Shown in pieces: positions 36,752 through 48,363 of a DNA stretch of 64,000 nucleotides; the stretch's first letter is position 1, and each line of letters starts with the position of its first letter. The position numbers were made by a program, and so were the translations under genes. The notes beneath the pieces were generated by a model. The model ran no database searches. It saw only the letters and a list, made by a program, of their open reading frames with translations, and was not told the origin of the DNA. This DNA comes from Acidobacteriota bacterium (GTDB lineage Bacteria; Acidobacteriota; Vicinamibacteria; Vicinamibacterales; UBA8438), in the NCBI GenBank assembly GCA_026708265.1, contig JAPOVI010000174.1:1-64000 (forward strand), given 5' to 3'.

Positions 36752-37299
36752 CCTCGCCCCCTCGCCTCGTCGACGCCGCCGATTCCTGGACGCGCACGCG
36801 CTGCATCTCGTCCGGCATCGCGGCCACGTCGCACCCCGGTTGACCGAACGGCCCCGTGCCCCAGGGCTGCACCTTCTGCGTAGGCAACCGGGGAGATTCT
36901 AGCCAATCTGGGATCCTGACGGCCAGCCCGCGGTCACCTGCCCGAGAAACCCCGCCGGCCGGCCTGTCCTGTCGCTCGAGTCCCCTTGACACGTTTGGGC
37001 GCCGGGCGCGGAGCTTCACAGGCGCCATTGCTCGTCGCGCTGGTGAACCCGCCACCGCACAGGAACGGACGGAGATTCAGGTGGGCGTCAGGCCGGCCGC
37101 TGCGCAGCGCCCCCGGATGCGGTCCGCAGGGGCGCGGGAGCGTCGTCGAGAGGGCGGTCGGTGGTCACTGGTCGGGAGGAGGGTTCGCCCCCGCCACGGC
37201 ACTGGCGCCGTTCGTCGGGAGGCGCGTGTTCCGGAAGCAGGGCGCCAACCGACCTGCGGGGCTTTGCACGTCACGCCGTCAAGGAGGCGCGCAACTACC
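36752..37299. other. 548-bp region with no recognised gene
   Basis: Frames on both strands give Arg/Pro-rich shadow peptides. A TAGAAT hexamer read on the minus strand (36896-36901) could be a -10 box for the small membrane-protein gene. A TTGACA hexamer occurs near 36985 but without a matching -10. Half of the GGGTAGTTGC motif is seen in reverse at 37291-37300, directly at the aminotransferase stop. Confidence 0.4.
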
Positions 37300-38172
37300 C
37301 TACGGTGCGCTCCGAGCCCTCCACCGGAACGCCTCGGCGAGCGCACGCGTGACCGGTCCCGGGACGCCGGATCCGACCGGCCGGCCGTCGAGCGTCGTCA
37401 CGGGGAGCACTTCCCGCGTGGTGCTCGTGATGAAGATCTCGTCGGCGGTCCCCACCTCCTCGAGCCGCAGCGTGCGCTCCCGGACCGCGATCCCGATCGC
37501 CGGGCCGATCTCGAACAGCAGGTTGCGCGTCACGCCTTCCAGCAGGCCGGTCGCGAGCGGCGGCGTCAGCGCCTCGCCGTCACGGACCAGGAAGACGTTC
37601 GACTGGGCGCACTCCGCGATCTCGCCGCGGTAGTTGCACATCAGGGCCTCGTCCGCCCCGGCGCGCAAGGCTTCCTGCATCGCCAGCGCGTTGTTGAGGA
37701 GGTTGTTCGACTTGATGCGGGGGCTCAGGGCATCCGGGTGGTTGCGCAGGCGGGAGGAGACGACGACCTTGACTCCCCGCTCGCGCACGGCCCCGGCGAT
37801 CTCCCGGTGGGGTCGAGCGATGATGACCAGCGACGGCTCGGGGCACGACTCGGGGTCGTAGCTGAGATCGCCGACGCCGCGGGTGAGCACCAGGCGGATG
37901 TAGCGCTCCGGCGGGTCCGCCACGTCGACGGCCGCCATCGTGGCGTCGATGCGCGCGGCGAACGCGGCGTCGTCCAGCGGCACGGCGAGGCCGATCGCGG
38001 CGGCGGACGCGCGAAGGCGGTTCAGGTGGCGATCGAGCAGGAAGGGGCGCCGGTCGTACGTCCGCAGCGTCTCGTAGACGCCCTCCCCATAGAGGAAGCC
38101 GTGGTCGAAGACCGAGATGGTGGCATGGCCGTCATCCGAGAGGCGGCCGTTGACGTTGACGGCGATGCGCAT
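37300..38172 (-). CDS. Class IV aminotransferase (branched-chain / D-amino-acid / ADC-lyase type)
   Basis: 290 residues. The fold-type IV PLP enzyme is shown by ISVFDHGFLYGEGVYETLRTY, the lysine segment LSPRIKSNNLLNNALAMQEAL, EALMCNYRGEIAECAQSNVFLV and LLEGVTRNLLFEI. Size and motifs are compatible with branched-chain aminotransferase, D-amino-acid aminotransferase or 4-amino-4-deoxychorismate lyase; the EALMCNYRGEIAECAQSNVF stretch is common in IlvE/Dat-like annotations but not decisive. It is divergent from nnr with a 50-bp gap containing AT-rich CATAAT. No pabA/pabB or ilv genes are adjacent. Confidence 0.88.
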   Translation of the reverse strand: MRIAVNVNGRLSDDGHATISVFDHGFLYGEGVYETLRTYDRRPFLLDRHLNRLRASAAAIGLAVPLDDAAFAARIDATMAAVDVADPPERYIRLVLTRGVGDLSYDPESCPEPSLVIIARPHREIAGAVRERGVKVVVSSRLRNHPDALSPRIKSNNLLNNALAMQEALRAGADEALMCNYRGEIAECAQSNVFLVRDGEALTPPLATGLLEGVTRNLLFEIGPAIGIAVRERTLRLEEVGTADEIFITSTTREVLPVTTLDGRPVGSGVPGPVTRALAEAFRWRARSAP

Positions 38173-38222
38173 GCTGCATTCGTAACATAATCCCTTGCCG
38201 GAGGCTGTCCGAAGCGACCGTC

Positions 38223-39773
38223 ATGCGCGTTCTCGATACCGCCCAGATGCGGGAAGCCGACCGTCGCACGATCGACGAGATCGGCATCCCGTCGATCGTC
38301 CTCATGGAGAACGCCGGCCGGGCCGTGGCCGGCGCTATCGAGGCGCGGTTCGCGGCGGCGGCGCGCGGGCGTCTGGCGTTGCTGTGCGGGCGTGGCAGCA
38401 ACGGGGGAGACGGGCTCGTGGCGGCTCGCGCGCTGGCGGAGCGGGGAGCGGCGGTGGCGATCGTCCTCCTCGCCCGCGGAGAGGACGTCCGGGGTGACGC
38501 CCGCACCAACCTCGACGTCGCCCGCCGGCTCGGCCTCCCGGTGGCCGAGGCCCCCGACGAGGCGGCCTGGCAGGCGTGCCGGCCGGACGTCGCGGCGGCG
38601 GACCTGGTCGTCGACGCGCTCGTCGGAACCGGGCTGCGGGCGCCGCTCGACGGCTTGCCGGCCACCGTGGCGGCCGACGTGAACGCGGCCCGGCGGCCCG
38701 TCGTGGCCGTCGACCTCCCCAGCGGTCTCTCGGCGGACACGGGGGCGTGCATCGGGGCCTCGGTCGACGCACGGGTCACGGTCACCCTCGGCGCGCCGAA
38801 GATCCCGCTGGTCGTCACGCCGGCCGCGGAGCGGGCGGGCGAGATGGTCGTCGCCGACATCGGAATCCCGTCGCGCGTCATGGACGAGCTAGGCGGGCCG
38901 CGCGTCGAGCTGCTCACCGGCGACGTCGTGCGGGCGTGGCTGCCGGCGCGGGGCCGCGATGCGCACAAGGGCGATCACGGGCGGATCGTGGTGGTGGCGG
39001 GCTCGCCGGGCAAGACCGGCGCGGCGCGTCTGGCCGGCACCGGCGCCCTGCGCTCGGGGGCCGGCCTCGTGACGGTGGCGACGCCGGCGTCGTGCGTCGG
39101 CCCGGTCGCGACGGTGCCCGAATACATGACCGCGGCGCTGCCGGAGACGGAGAGCGGCACGGCCCGCCGCACCGCGGTGGACGTGGTGCTGGCCCTCGGC
39201 GCGGACGTCGTCGCCGTCGGCCCGGGCCTTGGGGTGGGAACCGAACCGCGTGCGCTGGTGCGGGCCCTCGTGGAGCGGGTCCCGGGACCGCTGGTGCTCG
39301 ATGCGGACGCCCTGACCGCGCTGGCGGACGACCCGGGGGCGCTGGCCCTCCGCCGCGACCGCATCACGGTCGCGACGCCGCACCCGGGGGAGATGGCGCG
39401 GCTGGCCGGGACGACGGTGGGCGAGGTGCAGGGGAACCGCCTCGACGCGGCGCGGCGGTTCGCCGCCGATCACGGGGTGCACGTCGTGCTGAAGGGCGCG
39501 CGGACCGTCATCGCGGCGCCGTCCGGGTCGGTACGAGTCAATGCCTCCGGGAACCCGGGGATGGCGACCGGCGGCACGGGCGACGTGCTCACGGGGGCGG
39601 TGGCCGCCTGGCTCGCGCAGGCCGCCGACACGGAGGCGGCGATGTCCCTCGCCGTGCACCTGCACGGTCGGGCCGGCGATCTGGCGGCCGACCGCGTCGG
39701 CGAGACCGCCCTCGTGGCCGGCGACGTGGCGAACCATCTGGGGGCCGCCGCCGTCGAGTTGGCCGGCCACTGA
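38223..39773 (+). CDS. nnr: Bifunctional NAD(P)HX epimerase/dehydratase
   Basis: 516 residues joining two repair enzymes. Residues 1-215 are the YjeF_N epimerase (MENAGRAVA, LLCGRGSNGGDGLVAARAL, VVDALVGTGLRAPL, AVDLPSGLSADTG). Residues 225-510 are the ADP-dependent dehydratase (HKGDHGRIVVVAGSPGKTGAA, GPGLGVGTEPRALV, ATPHPGEMARL, VLKGARTVIAAP, NPGMATGGTGDVLTGAVAAWLAQ). They repair hydrated NADH/NADPH. tsaE follows after 6 bp, a pairing seen in many bacteria. Confidence 0.95.
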   Translation: MRVLDTAQMREADRRTIDEIGIPSIVLMENAGRAVAGAIEARFAAAARGRLALLCGRGSNGGDGLVAARALAERGAAVAIVLLARGEDVRGDARTNLDVARRLGLPVAEAPDEAAWQACRPDVAAADLVVDALVGTGLRAPLDGLPATVAADVNAARRPVVAVDLPSGLSADTGACIGASVDARVTVTLGAPKIPLVVTPAAERAGEMVVADIGIPSRVMDELGGPRVELLTGDVVRAWLPARGRDAHKGDHGRIVVVAGSPGKTGAARLAGTGALRSGAGLVTVATPASCVGPVATVPEYMTAALPETESGTARRTAVDVVLALGADVVAVGPGLGVGTEPRALVRALVERVPGPLVLDADALTALADDPGALALRRDRITVATPHPGEMARLAGTTVGEVQGNRLDAARRFAADHGVHVVLKGARTVIAAPSGSVRVNASGNPGMATGGTGDVLTGAVAAWLAQAADTEAAMSLAVHLHGRAGDLAADRVGETALVAGDVANHLGAAAVELAGH

Positions 39774-39779
39774 ACCGTC

Positions 39780-40211
39780 ATGCAGAAGACCTACGAGAGC
39801 CGCTCGGAAGTGGAGACGGCGGATATCGCCCGCCGCCTCGCCGGCGAGCTGCCGCGCCGCTCCGCGGTGTTGCTCTATGGTGACCTCGGCGCCGGCAAGA
39901 CGGCGTTCGTGCGGGGTCTCGTCGCCGGCGCGGGCGGGGAGCCGGACGACGTCAGTAGTCCGACGTTCGTGCTGATCCAGGAGTACGGCGGCGACCGGCC
40001 CGTCGACCACGTCGACCTCTACCGCCTGCGCGGGCCGGAGGTCGACGACTTCGCGGACCAGTTGGCGGACCGGCTGGCGGGCGACGGCATCGTCGCCATC
40101 GAGTGGGCCGACCGCCTGACGCGGCGGATCGAGGGCGCCGTCCACGTGCGGATCGAGGACCTGGGGGGCGACGCGCGCCGGATTCGCATCGAACACCCCT
40201 CGCCGGGCTAG
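39780..40211 (+). CDS. tsaE: tRNA threonylcarbamoyladenosine biosynthesis ATPase TsaE
   Basis: 143 residues. Walker A LLYGDLGAGKTAFVRGL, SSPTFVLIQEYGG and VDHVDLYRLRGPEVDDF, and AIEWADRL are the TsaE signatures. TsaE works with TsaB and TsaD to add t6A to ANN-decoding tRNAs. It is coupled to nnr. Its TAG abuts the guaB stop (CTA on this strand), so the two convergent genes share no intergenic base. Confidence 0.95.
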   Translation: MQKTYESRSEVETADIARRLAGELPRRSAVLLYGDLGAGKTAFVRGLVAGAGGEPDDVSSPTFVLIQEYGGDRPVDHVDLYRLRGPEVDDFADQLADRLAGDGIVAIEWADRLTRRIEGAVHVRIEDLGGDARRIRIEHPSPG

Positions 40212-41741
40212 CTACTCGCTCCGGTAGTTCGGTGCTTCCTTGGTAATCACCACGTCGTGCACGTGGCTCTCGCGGACGCCCGCGGGCGTGATGCGCACCA
40301 GCTCCGCCTGCCGCTGCAGCGTCGGGAGGTCGGCGGCGCCGCAGTAGCCCATGCCGGCGCGCAGCCCGCCGACGAGCTGGTGGATCATCGCTCCGACGCT
40401 GCCCTTGTAGGGGACGCGCCCCTCGATGCCCTCCGGCACGAGCTTCGACGGCTCCTCCCCGGACGGCACGCCGGTATCGACGTCTTCCTGGAAGTAGCGG
40501 TCGCCGCTCCCGCGGCGCATCGCGCCGATCGAGCCCATGCCGCGGTAGTCCTTGAAGCTGCGGCCCTGGTACAGGATGAGCTCGCCGGGGCTCTCGTCGG
40601 TACCGGCGAAGAGGCTGCCGATCATCACGGCGCCGGCGCCGACCGCCGCCGCCTTCGTCAGATCCCCCGAGTAGCGCACGCCCCCGTCGGCCACGATGGG
40701 TACGCCCTGCGCCGCGGCGGCGCGGCTGCATTCGGCAACGGCGGTCACCATCGGGACCCCGATCCCCGCGACGATGCGCGTGGTGCAGATCGAGCCCGAG
40801 CCGATGCCCACCTTGACACCGTCGACGCCGAGGTCGATGAGGGCCCGCGTGCCGTCCGCCGTGGCGACGTTGCCGGCCATCAGATCGACGGACGGAAACT
40901 CCGCCCGCAGCCGGCGCGCCATCTCCAGCACGTTCCTCGAGTGCCCGTGCGCGCTGTCGAGGACGAGCAGATCGACGTGGGCGGCGACCAGCGCCTCGGC
41001 GCGCTCGATGGTGTCGCCCGCGACCCCGACCGCCGCCCCGACGCGCAGGCGGCCCAGCGAGTCCTTGCACGCGTTCGGGTACTTGATCGCCTTCTGGATG
41101 TCCTTGACGGTGATCAGGCCGCGGAGGTTGAAGTCCCGGTCGACGACGAGCAGCTTCTCGACGCGGTGCCGGTGCAGGATTTCGCGGGCCTGGGCCAGCG
41201 TCGTGCCGACGGGAACGGTGATCAGCCGCTCCCGCGTCATCACCTCCGAAATCGGCCGCTGCACGTCCCCGTGGAAGCGGAGGTCGCGATTCGTGAGGAT
41301 GCCGACCAGCCGCCCCTCGTTCCGGCCGTCCTCGGTGATCGGGACGCCGGAGATGCGGTACTTCTTCATCAGCGCCAACGCCTGGTAGACGCTGCTGTGG
41401 GGAGCGAGCGTGATCGGGTTGACGATCATGCCGCTCTCCGACCGCTTCACCCGGTCGACCTCGGACGCCTGATCCGCGATGTCGAGGTTCTTGTGGATGA
41501 CCCCCAGTCCGCCGAGCTGGGCCATGGCGATGGCCATGCGCGACTCGGTGACCGTGTCCATGGCGGCGCTGACGAGCGGCACGTTCAGCGCGATGTTGCG
41601 GGTCAGGCGGGTCGAGACGTCAACCTCGTTCGGCAGCACCGCCGAGTGGCGAGGCTTCAGCGACACGTCGTCGAAGGTCAGGGCGACGGGGAGCGCGGCC
41701 ACTGCCTGGACGCCCGTCAGTGCCTCGGTCTTGACACTCAT
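40212..41741 (-). CDS. guaB: Inosine-5'-monophosphate dehydrogenase
   Basis: 509 residues. The barrel is interrupted by two CBS domains (about residues 95-225: [27 protein letters not shown]). The catalytic loop [19 protein letters not shown] holds the active Cys, and [23 protein letters not shown] is the flap. NAD-dependent oxidation of IMP to XMP commits flux to GMP. It is 3 bp downstream of secA on the same strand. Confidence 0.97.
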   Translation of the reverse strand: MSVKTEALTGVQAVAALPVALTFDDVSLKPRHSAVLPNEVDVSTRLTRNIALNVPLVSAAMDTVTESRMAIAMAQLGGLGVIHKNLDIADQASEVDRVKRSESGMIVNPITLAPHSSVYQALALMKKYRISGVPITEDGRNEGRLVGILTNRDLRFHGDVQRPISEVMTRERLITVPVGTTLAQAREILHRHRVEKLLVVDRDFNLRGLITVKDIQKAIKYPNACKDSLGRLRVGAAVGVAGDTIERAEALVAAHVDLLVLDSAHGHSRNVLEMARRLRAEFPSVDLMAGNVATADGTRALIDLGVDGVKVGIGSGSICTTRIVAGIGVPMVTAVAECSRAAAAQGVPIVADGGVRYSGDLTKAAAVGAGAVMIGSLFAGTDESPGELILYQGRSFKDYRGMGSIGAMRRGSGDRYFQEDVDTGVPSGEEPSKLVPEGIEGRVPYKGSVGAMIHQLVGGLRAGMGYCGAADLPTLQRQAELVRITPAGVRESHVHDVVITKEAPNYRSE

Positions 41742-41744
41742 CCG

Positions 41745-44639
<2,895 letters not shown>

Positions 44640-44756
44640 CAGCGAACCAGAGGCGGGCTGAGGTCAGGCGACAACTACCGAAATCGTAGCCACGCGCGTT
44701 GGCAGACGCAAGCCGGCCGCCTCCCGCGGAGAGGCGGTGCTGTTGTACGGTCCTGA

Positions 44757-44856
44757 CCCGCCGTTCGTCGCCTGCCCGCCGTTCGTCGCGTGCGGCTCCG
44801 CTCGGCGCCCAACCAGCCCTCCAGGAGTCCGCGCCGTTCTACGGCGCAGACTCCTA
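44757..44856 (-). repeat. Dispersed two-hairpin repeat, copy 4
   Basis: Hairpin A (44823-44855) has 15-nt arms with one mismatch around TCT. Its edge supplies the TAG stop (44854-44856, minus strand) of the M23 peptidase gene. The linker GGTTGGGCGCCGAGCGGAG follows on the minus strand. The far end has a 15-bp direct duplication of CCCGCCGTTCGTCGC (starting near 44757 and at 44775). Hairpin B is lost. The rest of the 214-bp gap to secA holds nothing I recognise. Confidence 0.8.
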
Positions 44857-45744
44857 GTTGGCGGCGAGATCGGACTGCCGGTCGACGAGCAGACGAAGGG
44901 GGTTGACGTGGCGGCCGTCGGCCAGCACCTCGTAGTGCACGTGGGAGCCCGTCGCGCGCCCCGTCGCCCCGACGTAGCCGATCAGGTCGCCGCGTCGCAC
45001 GGTCGTCCCCGGGAGGACGGCGAACTCCGACAGATGACCGTAGCGGGTCTGGATCCCGAATCCGTGGTCGATCTCGATCAGATTGCCGTAATTGCCGCTG
45101 CGCCGGGCCGAGATGACGCGCCCGTGCGCCGTCGCGTACACCGGATCGCCGCTGCGGGTGGAGATGTCGACCGCGGCGTGGAATTCCCGATCTCCCGTGA
45201 ACGGGTCGCGACGATATCCGTAGCCGCCCGACACCCACCCGTCCGCCGGCCACAGGGTCGGCAGCGCGCCCGCGATCGCCTCGCGCCGGGCCACGTCGTA
45301 CCGCAGCAGGCGAATCCGATGGTCGAGAGTTCCGAGCAGGTCGGTGAGCAGCTCGAAAGCGGGAGGAGGCACGTGGTTCGCGTCCCGGTGGCCGACGGCC
45401 GTGCGCAAGGCCCGCGGGATTCTCTCGATCGGCGGCTCGGAGGAGTTGGTCAGGGCAATGCGCGCAGATACCTGTCCTATCGCCGACTGCAGCGAGGCGA
45501 TGTCGCGGCTGAGCGCGAGCGCCGCGTAGCGGTAGCGGGCATTCTCGATCTCCAGCCGGGCCTGTTCCGCCTGTAGTCGGTTGATCTCGTGGAGGGCCGC
45601 GCTGTGGCGTAGCAGGGCCCAGCCGATCGGCAGCGCGATCGCCAGCGTCACGAGCGACGTCACGAGCCGGACCCGAAGCGTGAAACGACGCACATGCCCC
45701 GTCGCACGGTCGGCGACGATGAACGAGTAGCGGGTGGGCGGCAT
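44854..45744 (-). CDS. M23/LytM-family metallo-endopeptidase, membrane anchored
   Basis: 296 residues. A short basic cytoplasmic end, one membrane span (about 28-46, LVTSLVTLAIALPIGWALL), a coiled coil (about 50-90), then the LytM domain from about 175: WVSGGYGYRRDPFTGDREFHAAVDIS with the first zinc His and Asp, and the catalytic segment GSHVHYEVLADG with the HxH pair. All expected zinc ligands are present, so it can be an active peptidoglycan endopeptidase rather than an EnvC/NlpD-type activator. Its stop codon lies in a dispersed repeat. It is transcribed in the same direction as comM, 99 bp downstream of that gene. Confidence 0.9.
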   Translation of the reverse strand: MPPTRYSFIVADRATGHVRRFTLRVRLVTSLVTLAIALPIGWALLRHSAALHEINRLQAEQARLEIENARYRYAALALSRDIASLQSAIGQVSARIALTNSSEPPIERIPRALRTAVGHRDANHVPPPAFELLTDLLGTLDHRIRLLRYDVARREAIAGALPTLWPADGWVSGGYGYRRDPFTGDREFHAAVDISTRSGDPVYATAHGRVISARRSGNYGNLIEIDHGFGIQTRYGHLSEFAVLPGTTVRRGDLIGYVGATGRATGSHVHYEVLADGRHVNPLRLLVDRQSDLAAN

Positions 45745-45843
45745 GGTCAGTTCAGGGGAACGGCGGCCAGTCCGGGGGAGTCTAGCACAAGTGCCGCGGC
45801 TGGCCGGTGACGCTCCGGCATCCGCCGCGGGCCGCTCGACAGG

Positions 45844-47361
45844 TCAAGTCCACTCGGTGCTCCGATACTGCAGGGCCTCGGCGACGTGCGCCGCCTCGAT
45901 CCGGTCCGTGGCGTCGAGGTCCGCGATCGTGCGTGCGACCCGCAGCACGCGATCGTAGGCGCGGCCGCTCAACGCCAGGCGCTCCGCCGCGGTGGCGAGC
46001 AGCCGCAGCGCATCCGGATCCGGCCGGCAGTGCCGGCGCAGGGCTCGCCCGGCGAGGTCGGCGTTGAGCAGCACGGGGCCGTCGCGGAAGCGGCCGGCCT
46101 GCCGCCGGCGGGCCGCGGCCACCCGTCCTCGGACGGTGGCGGAGCCCTCCGCGACGGGCTCTGCGGCCAGCTCGTCCAGGCGCAGCGCGGGGACCGCGAC
46201 CACGAGGTCCACGCGATCGACCAGAGGACCCGACATCCGGCTCCGATAGCGCTGGAGCTGCAGGGGAGTGCACCGGCAGGCCCGCCGCCGATCGCCACGC
46301 TGGCCGCAGGGGCAGGGGTTCGTCGCCGCGACCAGCATCAGCCGGGCGGGAAACTCGACGCTCCGCGCCGCCCGGGCCACGCGCACGACGCCTTCCTCGA
46401 GGGGCTCGCGCAGCGCGTCGAGGGATCGCCGATCGAACTCCAGCAGCTCGTCGAGGAAGAGCACCCCGTTGTGCGCGAGGCTCACCTCGCCGGGCCGGGG
46501 GTCGCGCCCGCCCCCGACCAGCGCCACGTCGGAGATTGTGTGGTGCGGTGCCCGAAAGGGTCTGTCGGTCAGGAGTCGGGTCGGCAGGGCCAGCAGGCCC
46601 GCAACCGAATGGACCGCCGTCGTCTCGACCGCCTCCTCGAAGCTCGGCGGCGGAAGCAGGCCCGGCAACCGGCGGGCGAGCAGGGTCTTGCCGGCGCCGG
46701 GCGGTCCGATGAGGAGCAGGTGGTGCCGGCCCGCCGCCGCGATCTCCAGCGCCCGCCGCGCCACGGGCTGACCCTTGATGTCGGCGAGGTCCGGAGCATC
46801 CGGGCCCGGCGCGAAGGCACCGACCGCGGCGGCCTGCGGGTCGCGCACCGGAGCCCTGCCGGTGAGGGTCTCGACCGCTTCGCCGAGGGTGTCGACCGGC
46901 ACCAGCCGCAGCTCGGACACCGCGGCCGCCTCTGCCGCGTTCGATCCGGGCAGGACGAGCCGCCGGCCTGCGCTGCGCGCGGCAAGGGCCATCGGCAGCA
47001 CGCCGGGTGTCGGCTGGATGGCCCCGTCGAGGGAGAGCTCGCCCACGACCAGCGTGTTCTCCAGGCAGGGGGGAGGCAGGTGGCCGGCCGCGGCGAGCAC
47101 TCCGATCGCGATGGGGAGGTCGAACGCGGTGCCTCGCTTGCGGACGTCCGCGGGCGCGAGGTTCACGATGACACGGTGATCCGGGAACGCCAGCCCGGAG
47201 TTGCGGATGGCGCTGCGCACGCGGTCGCGGCTCTCCCGCACGGTGGAGTCCGGCAAGCCGACCACGACGAACGTGGGCAGACCGAAGGAGACGTCGACCT
47301 CCACCTGCACCTCCGTGGCGTCGACGCCGACGAGCGTGGCCGACTGTACGTGCGCGAGCAC
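45844..47361 (-). CDS. comM: ComM/YifB-family Mg-chelatase-like AAA+ helicase
   Basis: 505 residues from the GTG at 47361, which opens LAHVQSATLVGVDATEVQVEV, the family start. The N-terminal Lon-like/ChlI domain (FVVVGLPDSTVRESRDRV, VNLAPADVRKRGTAFDLPIA) is followed by the AAA+ domain with Walker A LIGPPGAGKTLLARRLPGLLPP, Walker B LFLDELLEFDRRSLDALREPLEEG, the zinc-binding CPCG...CRC segment and SGRAYDRVLRVARTIADL. ComM drives branch migration of recombination intermediates during transformation. Divergent from a glycosyltransferase gene with a 201-bp gap that shows nothing I can assign. Confidence 0.93.
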   Translation of the reverse strand: MLAHVQSATLVGVDATEVQVEVDVSFGLPTFVVVGLPDSTVRESRDRVRSAIRNSGLAFPDHRVIVNLAPADVRKRGTAFDLPIAIGVLAAAGHLPPPCLENTLVVGELSLDGAIQPTPGVLPMALAARSAGRRLVLPGSNAAEAAAVSELRLVPVDTLGEAVETLTGRAPVRDPQAAAVGAFAPGPDAPDLADIKGQPVARRALEIAAAGRHHLLLIGPPGAGKTLLARRLPGLLPPPSFEEAVETTAVHSVAGLLALPTRLLTDRPFRAPHHTISDVALVGGGRDPRPGEVSLAHNGVLFLDELLEFDRRSLDALREPLEEGVVRVARAARSVEFPARLMLVAATNPCPCGQRGDRRRACRCTPLQLQRYRSRMSGPLVDRVDLVVAVPALRLDELAAEPVAEGSATVRGRVAAARRRQAGRFRDGPVLLNADLAGRALRRHCRPDPDALRLLATAAERLALSGRAYDRVLRVARTIADLDATDRIEAAHVAEALQYRSTEWT

Positions 47362-47562
47362 CGTTTCCGACCGCAGCAAGGATCGGGCCACCCGGCGGCC
47401 TGAACGCCCGGGCGCGGGGGGTGGCCCGCTGCGACGCCGGGCACGCAGGAAGTGCGACCTTCGGAAAGCGGGGGCGGTGCGGGAACCTCCACCCGGTGCA
47501 CGCATTCCGGGAGCCGTGCGGCCCGCGTATGATCGGGCGCGTCGGCGGAGGGCGCGGGCTGC

Positions 47563-48240
47563 ATGCGGCTGTCGGTCATCATTCCCGTCTTCAACGAGCG
47601 CGCAACCATCCAGGAGCTGCTGCGGCGGGTCGACGCCGTCGATCTGGACATGGAGGTCGTCGTCGTCGACGACGGCTCGACGGATGGCACCCGGGAGGCC
47701 CTGGCGCGGCTCGGCGAGGCGGGCCCGACCGTGCTGCTGCACGACGCCAATCGAGGAAAGGGCGCCGCCATACGGACCGGACTGCGACGCGTGACGGGCG
47801 AGTTCGTGCTCGTGCAGGACGCCGATCTGGAGTACGACCCCGAGGACTACCATCGACTCCTGCGGTCGCTCGAGGAGCGGGGCGCGGACGCCGTCTACGG
47901 GTCGCGCTTCGCCGGCGGCCCCCCACGGATGACACTGAGCCACCGGATCGGCAACCGGCTGCTGACCGGCATCACGAACGTCCTGTTCGGGTCCGACCTG
48001 ACCGACATGGAGACCTGCTACAAGCTGATTCGCCGGAGCGTGCTCGCCGATATCGACCTCACGTCCAACGGCTTCAGCGTGGAGCCGGAGATCACCGCGA
48101 AGCTTCTCCGGAGGGGGATCGCCATCCACGAGGTTCCCATCCGCTACGTGGGGCGGAGCTTCGCCGAGGGCAAGAAGATCTCCTGGAGGGACTTCCTCAC
48201 CGCCGTCTGGACGTTGCTCCGGCTCCGCGTGACCGGATGA
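47563..48240 (+). CDS. Family 2 glycosyltransferase (dolichol-phosphate mannosyltransferase-like)
   Basis: 225 residues without membrane spans. GT-A features: LSVIIPVFNERATIQELLRRV, VVVDDGSTDGTREAL, GKGAAIRTGL, and the DXD-type VQDADLEYDPEDYHRLL, followed by YGSRFAGG and the DPM1-like KLIRRSVLADIDLTSNGF with PEITAKLLRRG and VPIRYVGRSFAEGKKISWRDF. Such enzymes transfer a sugar from a nucleotide sugar to a polyprenyl phosphate. It stands alone. Confidence 0.88.
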   Translation: MRLSVIIPVFNERATIQELLRRVDAVDLDMEVVVVDDGSTDGTREALARLGEAGPTVLLHDANRGKGAAIRTGLRRVTGEFVLVQDADLEYDPEDYHRLLRSLEERGADAVYGSRFAGGPPRMTLSHRIGNRLLTGITNVLFGSDLTDMETCYKLIRRSVLADIDLTSNGFSVEPEITAKLLRRGIAIHEVPIRYVGRSFAEGKKISWRDFLTAVWTLLRLRVTG

Positions 48241-48254
48241 GCCCCGGGAGGCCG

Positions 48255-48282
48255 GCCGGCGGCTCCGGCGGGAGCCGCCGGC
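48255..48282. terminator. GC-rich hairpin between convergent genes
   Basis: A perfect 12-bp stem (48255-48266 with 48271-48282) around GGCG follows the glycosyltransferase stop by 15 bp. No T-tract is present. A second hairpin, AGTCTGCGC at 48311-48319 with GCGCAGACT at 48351-48359, lies before the aldehyde dehydrogenase stop and resembles hairpin A of the dispersed repeat. Confidence 0.5.
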
Positions 48283-48363
48283 GCCGGCGTGCCCTTGCGG
48301 GCGCGTCGGGAGTCTGCGCGGGCCGGAGTGCGTGCGCCGCCGGTTCCACGGCGCAGACTGCGG

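Noticed and set aside
48300-48363. A fifth full copy of the dispersed repeat
   Set aside because: Only the GCGCAGACT/AGTCTGCGC arms match; the loop is much longer and the linker is missing, so it is recorded only as a relative.
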